From: Rhabditophanes sp. KR3021
Taxonomy: Eukaryota; Nematoda; Chromadorea; Rhabditida; Alloionematidae
Length of the DNA stretch: 64,000 nt
NCBI GenBank assembly: GCA_963281155.1
Contig: CAUJLY010000006.1
Location: forward strand, 10,602,001 to 10,666,000
Direction: 5' to 3'
Positions 36,535-48,500 of this stretch are shown piece by piece. The notes beneath the pieces are model-generated. The model had not been told where the DNA came from, did no database searches, and was given only the letters and a program-made list of their open reading frames with translations. Position 1 is the stretch's first letter, and every line of letters starts with the position of its first letter. The position numbers were made by a program, and so were the translations under genes.

Positions 36535-38470
36535 TCATAAGATGTAATCACTATCATAAATATCTTGAATTTCTCCGGAAAAACTTTTTCTTAATGATTC
36601 AGTTTGAAGGGTCGTGGAAGGAAATTTGTTGGTTCCGCATCTTTCTAAACCTTGTTCGATATAATTAGTACGTGTGGCTTTTTGATTTGAAATCCGAAAT
36701 AAAGATGATTTGGAAGTAGCTGATGGAGACAAAGAAGAAGATTTTATGATATGATCTGTTCGAAATGGCGTTGAATTTTGGTGTGGATCTTTGTTAGAAG
36801 CATTTGACGTTTGTTCATTTATCATTAATATGGAAGAAGTATAAGGAGACTGCTTTACCATAATAACAGAAGTTATTGAAAACTTTTTATCATAATTATT
36901 AAAAGATTGAGAATCATTTTTGGGACGGTTGCAAAAGAATGAAAGTAGTCGTTCATAAATTTTCTTATACTCTTGCTTATATTTATCCTTAAAACAGATA
37001 TATAGTTAGATACATAATTAGATGTGCAATTATATTATATTTGGTTAGAAAGATTTCCTCAAGCTAAAGACTTCTTTGATTACATTTTGATATTAAATAT
37101 CAGAAGAAACTTACATTATAGAGCCCGTATATTATTGGATTGAAGCATGAATTTGACATCGCCAACCAATGGCAACAAAAAAATAAAACATTAATGTAAC
37201 GCCATTCGTTGATTTGTGGTTGTACTTCATTTAATAACAAGTACGTTTCAAGTGGAAGCCAACACAAAGTAAAAAAAGTTACCACCAAGATGAGCATCGT
37301 AACCATTTTTCTGTTTTTAAGATTAATCTCATTTTTGAGGGACATACTCGGTGAAGCATTAACTAAGGAAATTGTAGACTTTGGTAATTCAGTTGTCATT
37401 TCCCCACCATTCTTCATCATGCCACCCGAAAGGGCGATAGGAATCTTTGACATATTGTTTGCTACTGCTTTATCATTTGAAGTTTTCAAGATTGTTGTGC
37501 GGTCTTTTTCACGTTTTGTTTCTCGATACACCTGTTATAAAAACAAAATATAATGACATTTATCAATTCTGTTTACAAGGTGTGACAAATATCAAATATA
37601 AAGACTTACATTTACAGCTATGATCGTGTAAGCTGTATCTACTATTATGAGAGGCACAAAGTAGTGTATGATTGTAAGGTAAATATTATATGCCTTCCAC
37701 CAATTTTCATCACCATACCTTGGAATGCACTGAAAAATGAGATCATTGGGATGGGTATAATGAAGGTGTCAGAGGCTTTTTAAATTTATGACGATTGGGG
37801 TTTTAGTTAATATGATGTGAAAACATATAAATTTAATCTCAAAAAATATTTATAAATGCAATCGACTTGCCTGACGAATGGTGTTTTGATCTTGGTGTGA
37901 AATGGGAAACGTCACAACTTGATGAAACATTCCGTAAGGCAATGAAACTATAACAGCCAGCAACCAAATAATAATTATCAATTTGCGAGCACTTTGCAAA
38001 TGCATCCCACCATTTTTATTAAAATATAATGAAGATAATTCGCTGAGGGCACTAGTACAAAGTGTGAATACTGATACACTCAAAGACAACGTCTCAATAA
38101 AGGGAACCAATTTGCAAAACATATCTGGCCAGTACCATCTTTGAAAAAGAGCTGCATGGAATTTAAATGGAATCGCTAGAAGACCCGTAATCAGATCGGC
38201 TATAGCTAGATTTACGATTAATAAGTTTGTTACAGATCTGTTGTATAATGGCTTTAGAGTGATATACATAACAATCAAATTGCCAAATACTGCTAAAAAG
38301 GCAATGGTTGTATACAGCAGACACCACATCGCCTAAATAATAAAAAAAGATTATTATAAATTTAAAAATTATATTTTTCTTACCAACTCGAAAACAGAAA
38401 GTTGATGCAATTCATCGTCTTCAAATTCTACTAAATTCTGAATATCAAATGTTGGTAATGTTTGATTCAT
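36535..38470 (-). CDS. Neuropeptide-type rhodopsin-like GPCR lacking DRY
   Basis: Exons are 38384-38470, 37871-38332, 37610-37729, 37115-37531 and 36535-36987, all phase 0, giving 512 aa. TM1 has GNLIVMYIT, TM2 LLIVNLAIADLITGLL, and TM3 begins after Trp-Tyr-Trp with Cys (DMFCKLVPF). TM6 has FTLCWLPLETY and TM7 HWLAMSNSCFNPIIYGLYN. These are hallmarks of tachykinin/luqin/RYamide-like peptide receptors. Loop 2 has the matching Cys (CIPRYGDENWW). At the end of TM3, where DRY is expected after SVSVFTLCTSAL, the sequence is SELSSLYF. The 150-residue tail is Ser/Thr-rich. Intron 2 uses a GC donor (CAG|GCAAGT, intron 37730-37870). The ligand is not determined. Confidence 0.9.
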
Positions 38471-41400
38471 TTTATTGACACCAAAAGTTCCTCCTTTCTT
38501 AATTCATTAAATTGATATAAAAGTGTAAATATTTAAAAGCAACTACCAAAATAAATAAAGCTAAAATAGAGTATTTATAATTGTATCCGAGAATACACTT
38601 TCAACTTCTTTATTAATTTGGGCATGTGTTATTATTATTGAGCGCCTATTTTTATTAGTAGTGAATTTTAATGGATTAATAAAAATAACAATACTATCAA
38701 AATCATGTCGTTGGAGGTCTTTTCTTGTAAAATAAAACAATTGAGTGAGTGGTATATACATAATATGGGCTAAATAATCTTATGGCTTATTTATGTGTAT
38801 TTGAAGTAATTTAAGTAATTTTTTCAACATTTACGACCCACTAATTATTAGTAGAATGGGAAAAATAAAATGACTGTACTATAGAGAAAAAGTTGGAAAT
38901 TATTGGCAAATTAAGATCACATTTTTATATTGTAGTTGGATGGTTATTTGATATATCAATAATGATGGAATTTAGATAGTTTTGTTAAATTTAATGAAGT
39001 CTATTATAAATGATGATGGGTGAGAGAGATATTTATAATTTGAGTTTAAAATGTATTGTTTGATGTTGAGTTAATAAGGAAATGTGGGCATAAAATGAAG
39101 ATGTTTGATAATAAAAAAGTATATGACTGACCGAATGTGTTATTAAATTGAAAGCAATCAAGAAAGGAAAAAAGTTAGATTAAAAATATAATTTTGTAAA
39201 CGTATCATAACACAACAAATTTGTGGTCTTCGGATTGTAATATTATTTGGAGATAATATGGAAGTTAGTTAAAATGAAATTAAATGAAGTCACATACAAT
39301 AAATCTAATAGAATGCTTTTTCCAAGATGAAATTAGAAAACAGCTGAATTTTGTTTAGCTCACATAAATTATATGTGTAAGCATTATAAAAAGCATATCA
39401 AGAAGTGTGGATGCTAAAAAATCAACTTGTCAAATTAAGCTATTATTCCAAATATTTAAGAATAAATTAATGGCTAATCAGTTGTTTTTAATAAAATAAT
39501 AAAAAAATAATTGTATTAATTTAGACAATTCATAAGTATTAGTTATTATTCCATAAAACACTGAATACATTTTGTCATAAATATGTTAGGGACATTTAAA
39601 ATTAACTAGAAATAATAATTCATTGTGATAAAAGGATACATTATAATTATGTTTAAAAAACTGTTATTTTGGATATGTAGTAGTACTTTGATTTATAATT
39701 ATAAGCTACGCTATAAACTTCACTAATTAAAGATAATAAGTTGAATAAAAAGCAAGTAAAAGGAGGAAATTAATTGTGGTATAGATGGATTTAAAAAACG
39801 TGTTACAAGAAATTTTAATTTTTTGTATTTATTGAAAGCATATTTTCTCATATTCCTAAATTGAATGTCGTCAGCAAAAATATTATACTTAAAATCCTGT
39901 GATTTATGCACACATTGGAAAAAACAGAAATTAGGAATTATTTGTTAAAAACAAATTTTAATAAAGATAAAATGCCATATGAGTAATGGAACGTTAAATA
40001 AACTTTTCTTAACAGCCCATATAACAATAAACATGTCTAGTATACAAGTGCGAAAATTCAGTGGTAATATTCATAACTATATCATCATCTTCGTGTAATT
40101 ATTTTTTATTGCTCACTTCCTTATTAAATAAAATGGCATTATCAAACTTCTTATAACTTGCTAAACTAACACATGACATAATAATGGGTTGGCATTTTTT
40201 GTTCTTTCAGTATTTTATGTCAATAGAAATTGGTCGAGTAAATTAGCAACAAACTAATATATATTTTGTTTAAAAAACAAAAAAGATTTAGTATTTTTAT
40301 TTTGAAGTAAATGGGAAAGTTTATAGTATACCAAATAAATAATTTAAATTTGTGATAGAAGCTATTTGATTTTATGGCATTTAGGTTTCAGCGAAACGCC
40401 ACGAACAATTCCAGATGTTGAATTAAAGCTTTTCAAAAATGATAAGATTAAGCGATGGCACAAGTTTAACTTAAATATCCCGATATAAAATGCCTTTAGT
40501 TTGTTACATTTTGGTATGATTTTCCCCAGAGATCTGAACCTCTAAATGGTCATTTTTTTATAAAGCTTTACACATTATAGCAGCGTAATGAATAATAGCT
40601 AAAAAAGTCTATTTGTTATATCAAAATCATAGATACTATTTTTGAAATGAATGATTTCATTTGAATGTATGAGTAATGATTATAATAAACTAAAATATAT
40701 CTACTATAAAGTTGGCGTATCCAATTCCACTAATTAAAGAAATCCCATCAAATTAAAAGGCACGAAAATTGTATTATTGCCTAGTTGTTTGATAAACTTA
40801 GATTTATACTTTAAGGGCAAGGGATACACTGAAACGGTTGAAAGTTTATATGAAACATTTTGCAAAATGATTTTGCTGATTATAAATAACTTGATATGCA
40901 ATGACCAACTCATACTTGTTTCCACCTTAAATAAAAAAGAACAGATCTTGATGTCATGCTCAGTTTGTAATAAAATGTCATACACTAGAAAATAGATATA
41001 TCTAAACAATTGATGGTGCAACAAGGGAAAAATTAGTGAATGTAATGAAAAGAGTAATAGCCTAAAGTGTTTCTTTGTTTTTTTGCATTACCAATTAAAA
41101 TAAACGGCAAAATGTTGAATATGATCTCAAAACAAAAAAGGTATTGTTGTTACACTTCCTGACATTTTGAATATTTCTTTTAATTGGAGTTAAATGTATT
41201 TTAGGTAAGAAATAACTTTTCATAATTAACGTTTAAGTTTAAGCAGTATTACTCGATATTAAGATACGTAAAAAGTTTACCGTATCAGGGTAAAAAATGT
41301 GAGAGAAGTAGTGATGGGTATTTTTTGGGTCAATTTAAAAAGTTTTATTGTATGTGAAAAGTAATATTTTAAGTTTAGAAATACAAAGACTTTTATTAAA

Positions 41401-42419
41401 TGACAAATGAACAGTATTATACATTCACAAAGTATAAAAAGTTATAATTGAAGGGCAAAAATAAATGTTTATTTATATATTCTAAGTTTGTGGTATTAAC
41501 GGTTGCTTTAGAGATTTGGTAAATTGTTTGATTCCAGAAAATAGACCGACCACATTTACCCATGAGAATATTTAAACTTTCCCAAAAGAGATTTAAAAAA
41601 TTGTAAGTAGTGTATACCTATCTTGGAGAAAGTTTAAATGATTGTTTAATGGAATGGCCTCAAGATAAATATATTCATCAATTATTACTAATTACTTTTT
41701 CTTCTGCAATCTAAATTTGACCTCTGAAATTTGTAAATGTGAGTGAGTATACATAAAAAGTAAAGCAAGGCTGTAAAAACGATGTTAACAAAAAAGTATT
41801 AAAATAAATAAAATGTATCCTATGCCCTAATGTAAGTGGATATATTTTGTCACAAATTGTAACAACCAATTATATGAGAATCAATTTGAACTTTATAATT
41901 ATTATCCAAAAACATTGTTCTAATTAGCTTAAACTTTTGGTGCTCTTCTAAACATAAAAATTTAATAAATTGTTATAATTCTTTTGTTTATCACAATTAA
42001 TTATATTGGTTTCGGATTCGGTAAATACTAAATATTTTTTGGTATTTATAATCTATACAACATGTGAAGTAAGAGTACCTACTGAAAATTGATTCAACAG
42101 ATCAAATATATCTAATTGTTGTATAAATTTTACCTATTGGTTTGGCCTTTACAAAGTCATGAGTAAAGAATTTCTGATCTAGACACTCAATCTTGTTGTG
42201 GAAATGTCCGAGGCTTTCGAAGACAAATTTAAGTTTAAGATGATGGATATGTCAGGAAGTAACGTCTGATTTATTGAGGAATGTATACTTTTATAATTGA
42301 CGTAAAAAATGGTATTAAAACTAAAAAAGGCATGTTATATAAATTTAAGAATAAAGTTACATTTAATTTAAAATAAATAAGATTACTACCTTCCAATCTT
42401 TATTCTCCTTGCCATCAAT
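38471..42419. other. 3.9-kb AT-rich region without a gene
   Basis: Promoter side of the GPCR and 3' side of the acidic-repeat gene. Open frames of up to 96 codons (40734-41024) are AT-driven and overlap on both strands. At 42110-42260 the minus strand reads a protein-like run (FVFESLGHFHNKIECLDQKF) flanked by stops, possibly a decayed exon. Confidence 0.3.
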
Positions 42420-44248
42420 TTATTTGACATTCTCTTCGGTGCTGGAATCTTCTGTAATATTGTCAATCTGACTTATTTTAATTTCAATACCAGATACTGT
42501 TTGATCGAATTCAAAGTGATAGATATTTCCATATTTATTAATCTCGATTTGTTTTTCAGATTCATCGAGAAATAAAAGATTGAATAAGTGGTTATCGTTT
42601 GGAGCGTTTTTTAATTCCATAAAAATGAACAATGTATTGCTAAATTTCTTCAGTTGCCCATTTTCGCCTTTTGCCAACTTTGCTTCCATTTTTTTAACCT
42701 CAAACAATTCAATAAAATTCATTTTGCCAAAAACTAAGCCTAATACACTGGTAGCTTTTTTAAAAATAGCTTTCTTTTTTTCCAACACATCAGCTTCGTT
42801 ATCGCTATCCAATTCCTCTGATTCTACATGTTCTATCTCAATACCAGCTAGAACATTTTCAATTTCAGTATCTTCCTTAATGATATCTGCATAATCAAAA
42901 GATATGTGAATAGTATCTTCATTTTCAAGACTTGGCTCAATAGTATCTTTATTTTCAAGACATTGCTGAGTTGTTTTCTCAATTTCAATATCACTAGTAT
43001 CCTTATTTGTAATACGTGAATCAATAGTACCCCCATTTGTAATACTACCCTCAATGATATCTTCATTTTTAATACTTGCCTCAATAGTATCCCCATTTTT
43101 GATGCTTTCCTGAATAGTATCCTCCATTTTGATACTTGGTTCAATATTATCCTCCATTTTGATACTTGGTTCAATAGTTTCTTCAATTTTGATGCCTGCC
43201 TTAATAGGTTCATCAATTCCGATACTTGCCTTAATAGTATCTTCAATTTCCTTACGTGGATTCTCCGTATTTTCGATTGGAATGCAAGTTTCACAATTAT
43301 TTCTCACCTTGAAACCTTGATCCTCACTTTTTTGAATACATTCCTCTCCAGTATTTTGAATACCTTTCAACTCATCATTTCGACTACTTTTCAACTCACC
43401 ATTCCGACTACTTTTCAACTCACCATTTCGACTACTTTGCTCTCCATTAATTTTAGTGGTTGGCTTCTCAAATGCTTGGACTGTAGTTGCAGTTGAATTT
43501 CCAACCTTAGGCCATGGTCCTTTGATATTTGTGAATCCAGTTTGATAAATATTTTTATTTTGAACATTTTGCCCAGTAACATTCACTTTCTCAATTGTTG
43601 TACTTTCCACGCCAATTGGAATGTCTTTTGATTTGATTTTAGTTTGGATGCCGTCACGGTCAATTAATTGTAAAAGACTTGCTTTCGTTCTCAAACCAAT
43701 TTCATTTTGAAGGAGGTATGAACGATACAAACGTTCAAGATAAAGCTTCATAATATTAATGAACAAGCCAACTTTTTTGAGGGTGGGATGTCCAAACTTT
43801 ACCCAACTGCTCACTTCCCTAAACCATGTTTTGTAAAATTCACAAAATGTGGAAGAAACATTTTGAATGAGTGGTATGACTTGGTCTGGTACACGCCAAA
43901 TAATAGTGTCAAACCATTGCGAATTTAAATAGGATACAACTTCCACAAAATAATTATGGCAATCATTGTATTCTGGACCCAAAAATCCTTGGTTAAGTCT
44001 ATTCAGAATGAAAACGATATTCATTCTTTGTCGAGGTTGTTCGAAATACATTTCTAAAAGTTTACTTTTCATTATAATCTTATGTAAATTATTTACCCGG
44101 ACTGTTATAATCAAAACCGCCAATACCATGAGGTGGTAAATGTACTCCTGCAATTTTGATATTATAATTGCATTTATTATTTACCTTGATTGTTTCCGTT
44201 ATTGAAACCGGTGCTACCTTCACCTCCTACACTTCTTCCTTCTTTCAT
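42420..44248 (-). CDS. Acidic repeat protein of unknown function
   Basis: Exons are 44185-44248, 44097-44147 and 42420-44053, giving 582 aa. A TTTCAG acceptor lies 8 bases before the ATG. The N-terminus is Gly/Asn-rich (MKEGRSVGGEGSTGFNNGNN), so there is no signal peptide; the hydrophobic start seen if introns 1 and 2 are read through is an artefact. Residues 40-170 form a compact domain (RMNIVFILNRLNQGFLGPEY, LNSQWFDTIIWRVPDQ). Then come three copies of an 8-residue unit SSRNGELK and about twelve copies of a 10-residue acidic unit like IEPSIKMEDT. The C-terminal domain (KATSVLGLVFGKMNFIELFE, FDQTVSGIEIKISQ) is beta-like. I recognise no family. It is probably cytosolic, perhaps a fast-evolving lineage-specific protein. 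Confidence 0.7.
42850..43440 (-). repeat. Coding minisatellites in the acidic repeat protein
   Basis: A 30-bp unit (encoding for example IEASIKNEDT) is repeated about twelve times at roughly 42,860-43,260, with decay towards the edges. A separate 24-bp unit encoding SSRNGELK is repeated three times at about 43,365-43,440. Near-identical neighbours (CCATTTTGATACTTGGTTCA appears twice) show recent unit duplication. Confidence 0.8.
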
Positions 44249-45535
44249 TTTGATGCTGAAATAAAGGAGTATTTTAAAGTCTTTCAATGTTTTAAACAAC
44301 GAAATAGTAGGCAAGACTATAAATAGGATATATGCCATACCAACCAGTTATTGAGCAATTGGAAAGTTCAATAAGTACAAAATTAGTATGAATGACCACG
44401 TTATATGAGATACCAAAATGGTAAGTTGCAATATTGAAAAGGAAGCACATATTATCGAGGATATTAACAAATGAATGTTGGATATATGAGTGGTAGTGGC
44501 AGGTGTGTGGACTGTTTATATAATTATAGCACCAAATCGGCATTATTATTGGATGCGTCCCTCATTAAATTTGTATGGTACATGGGTAAGATAATGAAAG
44601 GTAGTATATAAAATTATTAGCATGCAACCAATCCGTATTACAAAATTGTATAAATGAAAAAGACATATTTAAAAGTCCACAAAAGGTACCTAATGAATTG
44701 AAATAGCTTGAAAAGGAACAAGAATATGTTTATTGCACAACTAAGTACTAATTTGTGGTGCACTTTACAAATTACTTCGTTGATACCTCACACAAAGTTT
44801 ATTAATATAGGAAATAGACTAGATATTCCAAGGCATCATAGATTCCCAAGCATGACTAAATAAAGTTGTTGATGGTATATATGGCAAATTAATCGTGAAA
44901 TAGAACAGCTTGTATTATCTATTAATCCATACATTTATTGAGTTGCTTTGATAAACTAATTTTGTGTATATGTGTTGGTGTCAAACATAATACAGGAAAA
45001 GGTCATTCAAGGTAAATACAAAAAGAAATGCTAGGATGCTGAATCAGTTGGCAAATGCATATCAACAATTAAAATATTATATCAATATATGTGTTTAAAG
45101 AAGAAATTAGAACAAGAAAACAATTTTCACCCTCCATTTAATATACTGTAAAGTATATCCAGAAATGGTTTACATTTAACTTGGCACGGCAAAGTGGAAT
45201 TTCTTTAATAAAGGATTTTACGATAATTGAAAGAAGAATGTATGGGGTCGTGCAGTATAAGCTAAAACAATTTGCTTTGTCATTAACCTTGAGGAACCTT
45301 TTCCAGCTGAACCACATTACTTTTACACCAGCTTTAATGATAACTTATATTATAGAACATGAGTGCATATAATTTTCAAGTAAACCTAACACATTTCGCA
45401 CACAACTGGCTCTTGATAATGGCTCCAACATATTTTTTATGAAAAAATAATGGAATAGAATATATGCTGTTTTATGTGATATAAGTAAAATATGATTCAT
45501 CGTTTGCATCAATATAAAAAATGGGGTATAATAAT
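44249..45535. other. Intergenic, 1.3 kb
   Basis: AT-rich promoter side of the repeat gene and 3' side of the peroxidase. An open frame at 45,181-45,372 has no start or splice support. Confidence 0.3.
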
Positions 45536-48500
45536 TTAGTCGATTCCAATTTGCGGGCATTGTAATATACATGCACTATCAGCAATGATATCTTTCAGCC
45601 GATACTTGTCAATTAATTGTTGACAGTGTTTAATTTTAATTGCTTCACAGCGCAAACCTCTAGTAGTGCATTTACAACTTGTACAGGGCGTTTGTCTTGC
45701 CGTTTCACCAATACCAATCATTTTATTTTTAATTTTACACACTCCCGAATTACTCCATTGAGATAAATCCATTTTAGGAAAGTATTCACAAGCAATTTGG
45801 GCATTTGTTAAGTCATCTGGCATTAAAAAGACATTGGGTTGGACTTTGGTTACAGTCTTACTATAATCACAAAATAACCTAGCAAGTGTCATTTTTCTGA
45901 TTTGATCTAACTGGGCAGGTTTGAATTTTGTAAATTGGCCATCATTTTCATACCAAAACCTATCACACTTTCGAGACCTTTTAAACTGCTCACTTAAAAT
46001 ACAGGCAGTTGTAGGCGACACCAAGGCACCTTCCATGGTCTTTTCAGAGATAAGTCCAGGAAAAAGGTCTATGTCATCGACATGATCATATATGACCATT
46101 AGTCTTGCTAAAGCTTCTGGATCCATGTCATCTTCTAACTCCTTAAAATTCCTTGCTTTTTTTCTTCCGCACATTTTTCTTAAAACATTATATGGCTGTA
46201 GGCCGTGATCACGGCCTCTTTGAATATTGATGGCAAACAAATCTAAGCCAGATAGCCTGTCATTAGGTCTGGCGAACAAAAAATTGGTTAGGTGTTTTGT
46301 TATAAATCTGTCTACATCCATTGCGGCCGAACCTAAAAATCCTAGCAACAACCCGTCTATTCCTAAGCCACGATTGTCATAAACAGATGTAGCGTCATCA
46401 AAGGTATCGGCAACTCTTAATTCGGGAGCAGTAAGGTTTTTGTAATGCCCATCAAATCTATTGAATGTCTGTCTAATCAAACTGTGCCCAAATCTAAATG
46501 CACCAACTGTAAATGGATGTGATACGGTGGCGTCGCAAGTGGGATCATAGTCAGTGTAATAGCCATCAGATTTCAAAGTCAAACCAAACTTATTCATATT
46601 TGCCTTTCCCAAGACTGCTGGCAAAAATTCATTGAATGTGAAGTGTTGCATCAGAGCACCATTTAACTTTCTTGCTTCTTGATATAAAATTTCGTCTGTC
46701 CATCCTGGATTCATATTAGCGAATTGCTTTGCAAAATGATTGTGTTGTCGAAGGAAATAGGTGTGGAGAGTAGTTAGTCCTGGGGAATGACTTACCCTGA
46801 AATCTCCAGCTAAAAAGCAACGGAATTGTGGGGCAGATCTGCAGCCTGCTAATCCTTCACGCATTGGAACAGACTCACTGAAATATAATTAGACGTATAT
46901 ATGTGTTGCAATTAATGTAACAAACTTGTTTGCAGAACTCAGAGAATCAAACAACAATAGGCCGCTAAAATTAGTCCTCAAGGTAAAGGATTGGCATAAG
47001 TCTGAACCATAAACAGTTGAGGAGTCAATGTATGGAGTCAATTGAGACATTTGATTCCTAAATCCCTTTTCAAAAGAACCTAAAATGCTTCGTACAAAAT
47101 GGAAGCACCTAGGCTGGCCGTTTTTATGAACAGAAGGAAAGTGGGGATCATCTTTAGGAATGGGCATTGGAAAGCAGTCTTTATCGACAGTTGTTTCAGA
47201 ATCACATGCCGTGCAATCTAAAGCTGACCCATTAACACCTTGTGAAATAGGAACATGACTCATGTCGTGATCCAAAAATTGGCCGAATTGCATCAGCAAA
47301 TGAGTGTATTTTCCCTTAGATACGGAAGTTCCCGAATTCAAGGTTGTAGATACCTTCCTTGCCACAGGAAGTTGTCTACCTGAGGTTGCTTTTGACCTTA
47401 CTTTGGATATACCATCTTCATAAGCTGGTGGAAGGAGATGCTTCAAAGGTCCGAAGGCATTTCCGAAATCAGGATTCGCCAAATTATTACACCAACCAGA
47501 ATGGATTCGATAGGGATGGGTGGAATCACAAGGCAAATGTGGTATGCAATCAACCACTTCTGAAACGACGCCCTTTTTAATTGTATCAGAAACGATACTC
47601 TGTGACTGAATACTCTGAATCATTTGACCTTGATTAAAAAGAGGAATCATTGGAATTTGCTTTAACTCCAAATTTGGTTGAATATCAAAAAAACGATGTT
47701 CTCTGTCGAAGACGTCTATCTCATTATTTTTAATGATATCGAAGGCTTCTTGAAGGATGTGAGCTTCGTCACTTTTTCTCAGAGATTCAGTTTGAGCGTG
47801 CATTTGTCTTGAATATGATTTGATTGGACTATTAGGATCTTGTCTATTAACTTTCTCTTCCCCATATTCTTTATATTGATGTACAGGGCAACCGGAAAGG
47901 GGGGTATTTTTTTCAAGATACTTTTTATCATTAATAGAGGATGCAAGAGTATTCAGATAATTACTACGCTTTTCCTTTTTGATAAAATATCTGTCCTCGG
48001 CAAGTTTATACGCATCTCGAAGTTTAGCATTCAAAATTGGTACTGGACCAATGTCAGAATCTATAAATCGTCTTATTTTATCTGCATCATCATCGCATTT
48101 TGATTCTTCTGAACTGTCTTTCCAGTATTTTAAATTTAAAAATTGTTTGTTTGAGGTCAGAGTCGAGCAGGCAAGAGGAAAATTGTATTCATTGGATGGA
48201 ATTTGAAAAGCATACGAAGGGATAGTTTTGATTGATGGGAAAGCTGCGCATATTAGTTTTGATAAGGTTGTCTTGCGAATTTGTTTAATTTGACTAAATG
48301 ATAGTCCTTCTGAATTTTTTGTATTGTCAAACCAGAACTTGTCTCCATTGCGGACATTCATAAATTGTTTTCCGATAATACAAGCAAAAGTCGGCCCAAC
48401 CAACCCTCCGCGCACAGGTTTTTCGGCTAAACCTAGTAAAATTAAGTCCACATCATCTATACTTTTGAAATACTTTTTAAGTATTGGTATCACAATTTTT

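Noticed and set aside
40734..41024. Overlapping frames of 96 and 72 codons on opposite strands
   Set aside because: Both arise from the same AT-rich tract, with no motif, signal peptide or splice support.
44054..44153. Hydrophobic N-terminus for the acidic repeat protein if the frame is opened at 44153
   Set aside because: It reads through two introns. Using GTAAAT donors and TTGCAG/TTTTAG acceptors gives a Gly-rich start with an acceptor upstream of the ATG, so the apparent signal sequence is an artefact.
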